Shown: positions 17,331 through 26,859 of the stretch, one piece after another
How positions within the stretch are numbered: the first letter of the stretch is position 1
Layout: the number at the start of each line of letters is the position of its first letter
Assembly: GCA_964019335.1 (NCBI GenBank)
Contig: OZ025727.1
Coordinates: 370,001-434,000 of the forward strand
Reading direction: 5' to 3'
Length of the DNA: 64,000 nt
From: Diplonema japonicum
Lineage: Eukaryota; Euglenozoa; Diplonemea; Diplonemida; Diplonemidae
Position numbers and translations under genes: made by a program
The notes under the pieces: generated by a model
Told to the model about the DNA's origin: nothing
Database searches by the model: none
The model's input: only the letters and a program-made list of their open reading frames with translations

Positions 17331-19691
17331 ATGGACGATTTCAAGGATTTGCCAGTTGTAAGGCCTGATAAGCCACCGATACAAATAGGGACAGGTGGTT
17401 TCGGCGAGGTACAACTCGTGGAGATAGGCGGGAAGAAGTACGTGTGGAAACAATACAAGAAGCTGAAGAAACGTGAGAAGGACGAAACAATGTTGTACTG
17501 GCTGAAGTTGGAAATAAAAGCTTGCGAACTTGTGAAGGACAAGGCACCAACCAGCGAGTACCTCATGAAGTTCTACTCCACAGAAAAGAACGAGAACGGC
17601 AACATCTGCCTGCGCATGGAGTACCTCAGCGGGATGACCTTACACGACGTCATCACAAAAAACCACCTCACAGCCCGACGAGCCAAGCGCTTCACGGTGC
17701 ACCTGGTAGAGGGAATTCAAATACTGCATACTCTCGGAGGCTCCCACCGTGACCTTAAACCAGCGAACTTAATGCTCGACAGCTCCAACTTTGACACCGC
17801 CATCCTAAAGATCATCGACTACGGTTTCAGTAAATTCCAAGAAGGGACAGACACATCGCACACCTCGTTGGGCACCAGGGACTACATGGACGTGAAGATT
17901 AAAACCGGATCGTACAATGCAGGGATGGCGGACATGTTCTCCGCAGGGAAGATTATTTCAGCTAACCTCTTCAGTACCGCTATCCTCCAGAAGATGCCCA
18001 AGGAGGAGGTTGACGCCGTGAATGAGGCTTGCCACAACCTCCTCCTCCTCGGCGACCAGCCGCGGTGGGGCGTGGAACAGCTACGGGCGTCAAACTTGTT
18101 TACCTATTGCAAAGAGATCGTGGACAACCCTGTTATCAAATGCCTGCCTCTGTCTGTTTTCATCGATGATTTCTTTGTTGCCCCGAATGGATGTGCTGCC
18201 CCGTCCAGTTTCTCCTTCTGCCCTGCCAGGGGTCTAGCCGTCTTCGGCGGATACGGCGTCAAGTTCTGTCGGCTCAGCCCTGCATCGGTCATCTTCTCCT
18301 TGCGCACGCAACTTCCTGTCACAGCGGTTGCCATCCTCAGCAAGTCAGAAGTGTTGTTCAGCGATGCTGTCGGTGTGTGGGTGGTCGACGATTCCATCAT
18401 CATCGATGATGACCACAGCGACATCAGAGCGAAGCCGCGTCTTCTGGTACCCATGAAAGATGTTAAATCCGTTAAAACCACACACGGGGGGCAGTGGGTG
18501 GTCATATCCTCAGATTCGAGCATATCGATGTACAAAAGCCGAAGAACCCGCAAGATACTGTCCCTAGAGCTGTTGGGGTACAACACGGGGAGCCTATCAG
18601 ACCTGGCCGAGACACCTTACAGAAAACTAGTTGGAGGGGTTGTTACAGAAGGAGAGCTGAACGTCTGGGGCTTAGAAGAAACCTATGAGGCTAAAAGAGT
18701 AGCTATCTCATCGAAGTGGGAAGGCATCGAGCAGAGGCCAACGAAGGGGACAAGGATTCTACTGTCGTCTTCTGGTGTTTACTGCGCCGTGTGCATACCG
18801 GAGGAGAAATGCATAAGGGTTCTGAAGAACACGTGTGGCAAGAAGGAACACGGGATAGTCAACAAGACGGAGGAGGTGCACAGAATAAACGACGTACGGT
18901 GCGTGGGGATATCATTTTCGACGATGGACAAGGAAGCAAACGGCATGGGGCAGGGGTACTTCGCCGTCGTGCACACGACACGCGACGGGAGGGAACTCTC
19001 CGTGTACAACGTAGAAGGCGACAAGAAGTGTCTTGCGAAGTACAAACTTCACAAAACAGCAATTGCATTTTTCACAAGCGCCAAGGACCTGTGCTTCCTT
19101 GACAGACAAGGCGACAACGTAAGATGCGGGACAGCAAATCTGAACGACAAGGACAACAATTGGAAAGTGACATGTGACAACATTCTACATGAAGATTACA
19201 ACCAGCAACATGTGATGGAGTGGTCATGGCTACAGTTGAGGAAGCTCCACTCTTCTGGAAAGTGTGAAGGGATGCTTTCATGCAATGGGCATCGTGAATA
19301 TTCTGTTTTATGCATCATCACGAACTCGGAGCTTACTTTCGTTCCTACGGACCCTCTGAAAATGAAAATCGTGTGCTTGCCTTTCCACGAGGTGGAGGTC
19401 GCAAAGGACAAAAGCAACAAGTACACCCTCCGACATTATTCATTCACGTTTGTCTTCACCCCGAGTGAGGGGAACGGCGATGACCTTTGCGTCCTTAACC
19501 CCGAGACTTCTATCCAGAAGGACTCTGTCATAGCTTCTGCTTTATCTGTTGCTTTAATGGACCCTGCCTTGTCGCACCTGGCTAGCCTCTATGACTTCTT
19601 GGATGTGGAATTGCCAATCTACCCCGATGTGAAAAGCAAGAGTAACCCTGGCTTGCTCAAAAGCATTGTCGGCACCGTGTGGCAGCATTAG
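17331..19691 (+). CDS. Protein kinase with long C-terminal regulatory half
   Basis: A 786-aa protein. Residues about 16-260 form a Ser/Thr kinase domain: glycine loop GTGGFGEV (about 21-28), an invariant-Lys candidate in KYVWKQY, catalytic loop HRDLKPAN (about 140-147), and DYG at 162-164 in place of DFG. The activation-segment end is GTRDYMD, where family members have GTxxYxAPE, so the APE motif is altered. The C-terminal 500 residues have repeated short strand patterns resembling a WD-type propeller (for example VVISSDSSISMYKSR), though no clear WD repeats. Family not resolved. DYG occurs in active kinases, so activity is likely but the substrate-binding APE region is unusual. Confidence 0.85.
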   Translation: MDDFKDLPVVRPDKPPIQIGTGGFGEVQLVEIGGKKYVWKQYKKLKKREKDETMLYWLKLEIKACELVKDKAPTSEYLMKFYSTEKNENGNICLRMEYLSGMTLHDVITKNHLTARRAKRFTVHLVEGIQILHTLGGSHRDLKPANLMLDSSNFDTAILKIIDYGFSKFQEGTDTSHTSLGTRDYMDVKIKTGSYNAGMADMFSAGKIISANLFSTAILQKMPKEEVDAVNEACHNLLLLGDQPRWGVEQLRASNLFTYCKEIVDNPVIKCLPLSVFIDDFFVAPNGCAAPSSFSFCPARGLAVFGGYGVKFCRLSPASVIFSLRTQLPVTAVAILSKSEVLFSDAVGVWVVDDSIIIDDDHSDIRAKPRLLVPMKDVKSVKTTHGGQWVVISSDSSISMYKSRRTRKILSLELLGYNTGSLSDLAETPYRKLVGGVVTEGELNVWGLEETYEAKRVAISSKWEGIEQRPTKGTRILLSSSGVYCAVCIPEEKCIRVLKNTCGKKEHGIVNKTEEVHRINDVRCVGISFSTMDKEANGMGQGYFAVVHTTRDGRELSVYNVEGDKKCLAKYKLHKTAIAFFTSAKDLCFLDRQGDNVRCGTANLNDKDNNWKVTCDNILHEDYNQQHVMEWSWLQLRKLHSSGKCEGMLSCNGHREYSVLCIITNSELTFVPTDPLKMKIVCLPFHEVEVAKDKSNKYTLRHYSFTFVFTPSEGNGDDLCVLNPETSIQKDSVIASALSVALMDPALSHLASLYDFLDVELPIYPDVKSKSNPGLLKSIVGTVWQH

Positions 19692-20578
19692 TTGCCCCCT
19701 CCCATCGCTTAACTTAAGAACCTTATTATTTTTTTTCCCTCTTTTTTCTGTTAGTTTTTGGTAACTTTTCTTATTCTTCTTTCGAACACTTCATGTCTAA
19801 AGTCCATTGTTCACGCCCAAAGGGTCTGGGGATATGACCAGTTTTATCCCAGATATATGAAGCATAATTTCTTCTGTAACAAACTATAGTCTGAGGCAAA
19901 GACCCGTGAGCGATGGGCCAACCCTTCTGGGTACCAATGATATATATGAATATTCTTTGTCTGGAATTAGTTAATTTTTGTTTTTCAGGGGCAACCCTTC
20001 GGGAGCTCTTTCTGTATTACACTATCTCCTCATTTTCTTTTTAAATGCATGTGGGCCCACCGATGTCTGAACCGTTTAGCTCCCTTGAAGCTCACGCCAG
20101 CGTGCAAGTTTAGCCCGTTTTATTTTGGCACGTTGGCGATGGCTGTGGTGGCCGTTGCAAGATAGTCTTTTTTATTTATTTTTTGTGTCTTGTCTTACCT
20201 CTTGTGCTCCTTCACTCACTTCTGTTTTTAAAACTTTAAACTTTCAAAGACAAACGTCACGACCAGGGGCTTCCTGGGACAACCTTCATTTGTGCAAAAA
20301 GACGATAACCGAATAACAGACGGCTTACGATTTGTTGGCTTTTTACCAAAGGGACTTGGCTGGCGGCCGCACGTTTTTTTTCGCACGGGAGTGATGACGT
20401 AGTAAGTGTAAGGCTTCACCGAAATTTGCTCCCGATGCTTTTGAAGTAAACGCGGCCGTTTCATTGTACCCATAAACGATCAGAACACCCTTTTAGCTCT
20501 TATTTTGTTCCCACCCACGTACCTTTCCCTCCCGTCGTGTTGCGAGTCCCTTTTGTTTAATACAATTATCGTCTACAT
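19692..20578. other. Spacer before transporter gene
   Basis: Non-coding, less homopolymeric than other spacers. TCTGGGG at 19825-19831 and ATCCCAGA at 19846-19853 could form a small stem. No recognisable RNA gene, repeat or ORF. Confidence 0.5.
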
Positions 20579-22075
20579 ATGATCCCTACAGGAATGGACG
20601 GCGAGAGAAACCCGCTAGCAAGGGAAGCTGTCGAGCCGTATGATGGGGGACAGGAGGTGACGGAGGAAGTGGAAGGTGTGAAGCTGGTGGTGATTGGAAG
20701 CACGATTGGGTTCTTTTTATTCGGCTACGACACAGGGATCGTGAGCGGGGCTGCGGACTGGGCACAGGACAGCCTGGACATGACGGACCTCGAGCAGGGT
20801 ATCATGGTGGGTGCAACAGGAATCGCAGCTGCTGTGACCTGCTTGTTCACGTCATGGTGCAACACGCACCTTGGACGGAGAACAACCATCTGCGTATCAA
20901 GCATTTTCTACATCATCGGCGCTGGGGGCATTGCTGGCGCAGTTGATTTCTGGAGCATCACTGCATTTCGCGTGGCACTCGGCATAGCGATCGGCTTCGC
21001 CACAACGACCGTCCCACTGTACCTAGCCGAGTGCGTCCCTCCCGACATCAGGGGACAAATAATCACCTTGTCCGACCTTTGCATTGCCTTCGGACAGGTT
21101 TCCGCAGGGCTAGTTAACGTAGCTTGCAAGTACTGGGATAAAAACTGGAGGTTCTCCATGGGACTGGCTGCACTGCCCGCTGTGGTTCAACTCATCTTGT
21201 TCGTATTCTTTCTTGAAGAGTCGCCCCGATGGCTGGCACAGAACAGAAGGATGGGCGAAGCAAAACGTGTTTTCACGAAGTACCGAGGCACGTCGAAGAC
21301 GTCCACCGCCGAGCTACGGCAACTAACACAGTACGCAGATGACCTTCAGCAGGAGTCCTTCCTCGGAGCATGGCGACAGCCGCACTACGCGCGTGCCATG
21401 ATCGTAGGCATCGTGTTGATGATACTCAATCAGGCGTCGGGCATCAACACGGTAATGTACTTCAGCCACAGCATTTTGAAGAACGCGGGTTTCTCTGAAG
21501 AAATGTCTATCTGGGGTGCGTTGATATGTGACATCACACAGGCGGTTGGAGTGTGCGTGTCGCTGTACTTCATGGAGAAACGGGGAAGGAGGTACCTTGC
21601 TATATTGTCAGCGTGTCTGGTGGTCCCCACAATAGCACTGTTGGGTGTTGGGTATATGCGTGACATCCGCGAGCTATCCGTGTCGGCAATGGCGGTGTAC
21701 TTGTTCTGCTTCGGGCTGGGCCTCTCTGGTGTGCCATGGACGATGAATGGTGAGATCTTCCCTCTTGCCATTCGCAACACAGCGCAGTCGCAGTCTATCT
21801 TCACCAATTGGTTCCTCAATGGAATCATCGCTGTCGCCTTCCCCGTCTTTATGGATGACTACGGGGAGTACTTCTTCTTTTTGTTCTCTTTCGTCGCTTT
21901 TTGCGGCGCCATCTGGATGTTCCTCTTCCTCCCCGACACCACGGGGCTCAGTCTCGAACAGATGGACACGATATTCGCAACCCCCCTTCGCGTTGCCGTC
22001 CGCACCCGGAAGTGGCTCCTCGTCACGGACCTCGATGACCTTGATGCGAAACACCTTACGACAGCTACAAGCTGA
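20579..22075 (+). CDS. MFS sugar/myo-inositol transporter
   Basis: A 498-aa sugar porter with 12 hydrophobic segments. Signatures: GYDTGIVSGA in TM1, LGRR after TM2, a variant PLYLAECVPPDIRGQ in the TM4-5 region, EESPRWL after TM6, QASGINTVMYFS in TM7, and PWTMNGEIFPLAIR near TM10. The pattern is closest to proton/myo-inositol (HMIT/ITR-type) or hexose transporters. It should move a polyol or sugar across the plasma or an internal membrane; substrate is inferred only at class level. An in-frame ATG at 20594 follows CCTACAG and may be the true start if that AG is a splice acceptor; the difference is five residues. Confidence 0.92.
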   Translation: MIPTGMDGERNPLAREAVEPYDGGQEVTEEVEGVKLVVIGSTIGFFLFGYDTGIVSGAADWAQDSLDMTDLEQGIMVGATGIAAAVTCLFTSWCNTHLGRRTTICVSSIFYIIGAGGIAGAVDFWSITAFRVALGIAIGFATTTVPLYLAECVPPDIRGQIITLSDLCIAFGQVSAGLVNVACKYWDKNWRFSMGLAALPAVVQLILFVFFLEESPRWLAQNRRMGEAKRVFTKYRGTSKTSTAELRQLTQYADDLQQESFLGAWRQPHYARAMIVGIVLMILNQASGINTVMYFSHSILKNAGFSEEMSIWGALICDITQAVGVCVSLYFMEKRGRRYLAILSACLVVPTIALLGVGYMRDIRELSVSAMAVYLFCFGLGLSGVPWTMNGEIFPLAIRNTAQSQSIFTNWFLNGIIAVAFPVFMDDYGEYFFFLFSFVAFCGAIWMFLFLPDTTGLSLEQMDTIFATPLRVAVRTRKWLLVTDLDDLDAKHLTTATS

Positions 22076-22263
22076 CAATTCCATGTAGACACTTAAACTG
22101 CTTGTACTTCTTTTTTTCTAAACCGGATCTTTTTCTTCCCAAGCTCCCGTGTGTGGCTTGTCGTTCAGTTCTCTTTCCCGAGTATTATTCTCACGTGTGA
22201 TGTCATTGCTGTTTACTACTATTGCTTATTTATTCACTTACAGGTCTAGGCGTTTTGCGCCAA

Positions 22264-25200
22264 ATGGAGTTTCCAGATGTACACCATCGGATGTCAAAAA
22301 AGATAGCACAGTTGACAAAGGTCATCTACCGGTTGAACACGCAAAACGACGACAGCGAATACCAGTTGCAGCAGATCACTGGGCTATATGAATGCGAAAT
22401 CGAAGAGATTTTGAAGGATGCCAGGGCCAAGATTATGATGTTCAAAGGGCAGCTTGAAGAGGAGAAGAACAACGATAAGGTGAAGATTGCTGTCGATCAG
22501 CTTCAAACAGTGAACGAAAGGGAAAAAGAGGAGATGGTGGAGCAGTTCACGGAGTTCAGGAAGAAGGCGATGGAGAACGAACGGGCGCTGAAGGCCAAGT
22601 CCGAGGAGCAAATAGCACAGCTCACAACACAGCTGCAACAAGTGAAGGACGCGTTCCAGAGCAGACTCCAAGCGTTCACGGAAGGCCAGAAGGGACTGGA
22701 GCAAAAGGGGTACGATGCACTAGAGGAGCTCCGGAAGCTTAAAGACGACGAGCTTGAAAAGGCCATTCAGCAGTACAACGAGAAGTACAAGTCAATGCTG
22801 TCCAAGCAGCTTCAAGCGCAAGAGGACCAGGAAGTCGCCTTGAACGAATCATGGGAAGCAAAGCAACGTGTGGCTGAAGCAAAGCACAAGCAAGAGCAAG
22901 ACAAGGCGACCAGCGACATTCACCACCTCAGCGAACAGAACACGTCTCTCTCACAGCAGCTCACAGCCTCCAACGACATGATCTCCGCCACTCAAGCCAA
23001 GCTGGCCTCCTTGGAAGAGCAGCTCAGCACCGCGAATATGACTGAGGTCGACTTGAACCAGACGTTACGGCAGTACCTCAAACAGCTAGGTGACAAAGAG
23101 AAGGCACTTGATGCAAGCACCTCCCAGTGTGGCGACCTGCAAGGCCAGCTGGAGGCGTCGTTCTCTAATTGCAGCAATCTCACTGAGCAACTGGATAAGT
23201 TGAAGCAGGCAGAATCCAAGCTGATGAACGCAGGGAGCGAGAGGGAAAAGTTCGCTCTAGAACTTCAATCGCAGATCGAGAGCATCACAGCCGAGTTCGC
23301 AGAGAAAGCCGCCAAATACGAAGGGCAGCTACGGGAGACACAACACGTACTAGATGCCAATGTCGCGGAACTTGCTTCTGTGCGCACGGCGTTGAGCACA
23401 AAGGAGGAGAACTGCCGCACACTGGAGGCAGAGGCGACAAAGCTGAAGCAGCGCATTACTAGTCATGAGGCTGAGATCGATAGAGTACAGACAGCACTGC
23501 GCAATGCCGAGGAGCTTGCTTCCGAGAAGCAAACAGCAGCCGCAAACAAGATAGGTACTTTAGAGAGGCAACTGATGGAGGCAGAGCAGATGCAAAAAGA
23601 CACCCAAGCTATGCTAACTAGGGACATGGATGGGAAGTGCCAGTCCCTCAATGACGATCACGAACGCAAGATGCAAACCCTGAAAGACGATCATGAAAAG
23701 GCGGTACGTGAGATGCGAGAAGCACTGAAGAGTGAGAACAAACAGCTTGCGGCACAGCATCTAGATGCCCAGGGCCTGCTGAATAGCAATGTCAAATCCT
23801 TGGGGGATAAGATTGAAGAGCTGACTACTGCATTAAAGGAAAGTGAGAAGGCAGCTGAGAACGCGAAAGAGGAGAGCATGGAGCAATTCAAGGCACTTCA
23901 AGCAGAGAGCTCGCAGGAGATCAATAGACTCAAAGAGGTGATAGAACAGAAACGAAAAGAACTGTCAGAGTTGGAAGAGAAGCTGAAAGGTGCCCATGAG
24001 AATGATGGGAGCAACCAAAAGGCGTGGGCGCAGAAAGAGGAGCAACTCAAGGCTACACTGGCTGAGATGGAGCAGAAGGTGTCGCAGAGCGAAGCGCTGT
24101 GCAAAAAGATCCAAAGTGAGAAAGAAGAGGAGGCGAGGAACTTACGGAACGCCAGTGCCTACGACCTTGAGAAGATGAAGGCGAAAATGGCCAGCGAAGG
24201 GCAGAACCACCTCAGCTCACAGCTGTCGAAGCTAAAGGACGACATGTTGCGAGAGCAGGCTGAGAAGCTCGAGCACGAGCTTCAAAGAGCAGAGCATGCT
24301 AGGCAAGTAGAGCTCGATAACATGAGACGGGCCCACAAGGAGATCGAGACGGCGCTGAAAGCAGAAGCAGAAAAACTAAACACAAGGATAGAACAACTGC
24401 GAGGTAACATGAGGGACTCGGAAAAGCAGGCGCAGAGCGATCAGGACAGCTGGAAGGAGCAGCGCTCAATATTGATACAGGAGCACAAAACCAAAGAGGA
24501 CAGCTTGAAGGCCATGTTCGCGAAAGATCTTGAGCAGCTACAAGAACGCTTGAAACTGGAGAAGAAAGCAGCAATCGCAGAATGCAAGAACGATCAAGAA
24601 GCGGTCATGTCGGCACTACGGAAAGAGCACGTCCAGAATTTGAACACACTTACGATTGAGCACGGGAAGGATCTGAACGAGCTGAGGAGCGACATGCACG
24701 AGACAGCAAACGAGAAGCTAAACGCACAGAAGGCCGATCTGGAGGGGCAAAAAGAAGCGGCTTTGAAGGCGCAGGAGGCTGGATTTGCTGCGGAGAAGGA
24801 AGAGATGAAGAAGGCACATAAAGAACGGCTGAGCGAGTCAGAGAACTCGGCTCAGGCGGTAAGGCGGCAAATGCACGACTTAGAAATGTGCCTGCGGGAG
24901 TCGAACAACCTTTTGGAGAAGGAGAGGGCAGCACATGAAAACATGAAGGTGACATCACGAGCGTCTTTGGAAAGCTCATTCGGGGAGTACAGCAGGAAAG
25001 TGAATTCAATGGCGCAAGAGCATGAGAAAGTCATTCAAGATCTGAAATCAGGACAGAGACAGCAGGTGGTAAAGCTCACAGATGAATTCACAGCCGTACA
25101 AGCAGCCATGAAACAGAAGCACCAGGATTTGCTGGTCAAAGTTGCCGAGCTGGAGTACCAGTACGCTAATCGGGAGTCGCGTGATGAGGACGTCTCAAGG

Positions 25201-25374
25201 ATCAATCAGCTAATCGTGGAGATTTCCTCAAAGGACGAAGCGCTTATCAAGGCTTTCAACGAGCTGAGATGGTACAAATTAGAGCTAGTCAACAGAGAAG
25301 AGAACTACAACAGGGTGTTTGGTAGACAGCCAACAGTTGCCTCAGGAAGTATGACACTACTCACAACTTCATGA
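22264..25374 (+). CDS. FAM184-like coiled-coil protein
   Basis: A 1036-aa protein, nearly all predicted coiled coil (long Glu/Lys/Gln/Ala heptads). The N-terminus MSKKIAQLTKVIYRLNTQND (from residue 10) closely matches the start of animal FAM184A/B, which is the basis for the call. The following segment, with EEIxxILxDARxKI, also fits the family. The C-terminal 60 residues (about 25190-25330: INQLIVEISSKDEALIKAF then ELRWYKLELVNREENYN) resemble the conserved FAM184 tail. The ATG at 22264 is preferred over the upstream in-frame ATG at 22222 because an AG acceptor-like TTACAG sits between them. FAM184 proteins are poorly characterised; their spread in flagellates suggests a cilium or cytoskeleton link, which is inference. 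Confidence 0.85.
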   Translation: MEFPDVHHRMSKKIAQLTKVIYRLNTQNDDSEYQLQQITGLYECEIEEILKDARAKIMMFKGQLEEEKNNDKVKIAVDQLQTVNEREKEEMVEQFTEFRKKAMENERALKAKSEEQIAQLTTQLQQVKDAFQSRLQAFTEGQKGLEQKGYDALEELRKLKDDELEKAIQQYNEKYKSMLSKQLQAQEDQEVALNESWEAKQRVAEAKHKQEQDKATSDIHHLSEQNTSLSQQLTASNDMISATQAKLASLEEQLSTANMTEVDLNQTLRQYLKQLGDKEKALDASTSQCGDLQGQLEASFSNCSNLTEQLDKLKQAESKLMNAGSEREKFALELQSQIESITAEFAEKAAKYEGQLRETQHVLDANVAELASVRTALSTKEENCRTLEAEATKLKQRITSHEAEIDRVQTALRNAEELASEKQTAAANKIGTLERQLMEAEQMQKDTQAMLTRDMDGKCQSLNDDHERKMQTLKDDHEKAVREMREALKSENKQLAAQHLDAQGLLNSNVKSLGDKIEELTTALKESEKAAENAKEESMEQFKALQAESSQEINRLKEVIEQKRKELSELEEKLKGAHENDGSNQKAWAQKEEQLKATLAEMEQKVSQSEALCKKIQSEKEEEARNLRNASAYDLEKMKAKMASEGQNHLSSQLSKLKDDMLREQAEKLEHELQRAEHARQVELDNMRRAHKEIETALKAEAEKLNTRIEQLRGNMRDSEKQAQSDQDSWKEQRSILIQEHKTKEDSLKAMFAKDLEQLQERLKLEKKAAIAECKNDQEAVMSALRKEHVQNLNTLTIEHGKDLNELRSDMHETANEKLNAQKADLEGQKEAALKAQEAGFAAEKEEMKKAHKERLSESENSAQAVRRQMHDLEMCLRESNNLLEKERAAHENMKVTSRASLESSFGEYSRKVNSMAQEHEKVIQDLKSGQRQQVVKLTDEFTAVQAAMKQKHQDLLVKVAELEYQYANRESRDEDVSRINQLIVEISSKDEALIKAFNELRWYKLELVNREENYNRVFGRQPTVASGSMTLLTTS

Positions 25375-25908
25375 CACACCCACAGGACCACCCGCTGCGA
25401 TGCAAGAAGCAGCAGACAGTAGGCAGGCCCGCTCGGGATCAAAGACAAACGCGCCAATCGCGCCGGCCCGAGCACTTTCCATGGTGGTCCAGAAGACATC
25501 CACGCAGTAAGCAATGATACGAATCTTCAAAAAAAAAAGATAGAGCATTGTTCCCCCTCCCCCCAGGGGTCAACAGGGGGAATAAATCCATTTTTTTTCA
25601 CATTTTGAATAATGGGGGTTAATTTTCACCAATCTTTCTAAAGTATCGATGACGGGTTGCCCCAAAATGTTTTTGCGCAAAATATGGCATTTTTATTCCC
25701 CCTTTAAGGATAATTTGACCCCCCCCCCCCCCTCTCCCCACCCTTTTATTTTGTCTTATGGTCCCCTTCTCCCTCTTTCTTCTGCGAGGATTTTCCCGTT
25801 TCTTCTTTCTAGTACATAATAATTGCATCCCTCCTTTGTCCCCCATTCTATTTTTCCGTCACTATTCTTACCTTATAGTTTTCTCTGATTTTGTCAAAAG
25901 GAGCAATA
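25375..25908. other. Spacer before amidase gene
   Basis: Non-coding with a C run at about 25721-25734 and pyrimidine-rich sequence leading to the next start. Nothing else recognised. Confidence 0.6.
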
Positions 25909-26814
25909 ATGAAAGCCGTGCACAAGATAGGCGTGGCCCAGTTGAAGGTAGGCCCATGCAAGGCAGCGAACCTTGAAATAGTGGAAAGGCTTGCTGCGGA
26001 AGCGAAGGGGAAAGGGTGCGAGATGCTGTTTCTGCCGGAGAACGCGGATTTTATAGGACAGGGCAAGGAAGAGACGTTTGCTCTAAGTGAGAAGATGGAC
26101 GGGGAGACGGTGGGGACTTTCAAGAACATCGCGAAGAAGCACAACTTATGGATTAATGTGGGTAGCTTCCACGAGGTTTTGGAGGACGACACCAAGATTG
26201 GCAACACACAGCTCATGCTGAACGCCGAGGGAGATGTGCTAGAGCTCTACAGAAAAGCACACCTCTTCGATGTCGATGTACCTGGTGGGAGGAGCTACAG
26301 GGAGTCTGCTTCTACAGTCGGTGGTAGCTCGTACAAGACAGCCGACACCCCTGTCGGCAGAGTGGGAATGACTACCTGTTATGACCTTAGGTTTCCTTAC
26401 ATGTACAGTGAGCTGGCCTTTCGTGCCCACAGCGACATCATCACAGTCCCTTCTGCCTTCATGGTGCCTACCGGGAAGGTTCACTGGGAAGTCCTCCTCC
26501 GTGCACGTGCCATCGAAACGCAGACTTTCATCATTGCGGCTGCACAGGCGGGAGCCCATAACCCCACCCGCTCCTCCTATGGCCACTCTCTCGTTGTTGA
26601 CCCCTGGGGGACCGTACTGCTCGATATGGGTGACGAAGAAAACACGCTCGGCGTGGCGATCCTCGACTTCTCCACGCTCCACAACACACGCGAACGTCTT
26701 CCTGTCGCGCAGCACATCAAGCCGCTCACATGGCCTAGTGGTGCGCCTCCTCCTCTTCCTGGGTCCCACACCGAGATAAAACAGCGTGAAGTGCAAAACC
26801 CCGAGGTTCTGTAG
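25909..26814 (+). CDS. Nit1-type carbon-nitrogen hydrolase (deaminated glutathione amidase-like)
   Basis: A 301-aa nitrilase-superfamily enzyme of normal length. The catalytic triad is in place: Glu44 in FLPENADF, Lys116 in LYRKAHLFDVD, Cys157 in TTCYDLRFP. The LFDVDVPGG...ES segment and SYGHSLVVDPWG are characteristic of the Nit1/Nit2 branch rather than nitrile hydrolases. Nit1 repairs deaminated glutathione in cytosol and mitochondria; the same role is likely. The frame opens earlier with TTG at 25891, but ATG 25909 is the first methionine and starts right at the conserved domain, leaving no targeting peptide. Confidence 0.92.
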   Translation: MKAVHKIGVAQLKVGPCKAANLEIVERLAAEAKGKGCEMLFLPENADFIGQGKEETFALSEKMDGETVGTFKNIAKKHNLWINVGSFHEVLEDDTKIGNTQLMLNAEGDVLELYRKAHLFDVDVPGGRSYRESASTVGGSSYKTADTPVGRVGMTTCYDLRFPYMYSELAFRAHSDIITVPSAFMVPTGKVHWEVLLRARAIETQTFIIAAAQAGAHNPTRSSYGHSLVVDPWGTVLLDMGDEENTLGVAILDFSTLHNTRERLPVAQHIKPLTWPSGAPPPLPGSHTEIKQREVQNPEVL

Positions 26815-26859
26815 TATTTTTGTTATTCAGCCTTCTAGCGATAATAACTATAACAGGCC

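Noticed and set aside
19825-19853. Small stem TCTGGGG / ATCCCAGA as a structured RNA
   Set aside because: Only 7-8 pairs, no wider fold or box motifs; expected by chance in this much sequence.
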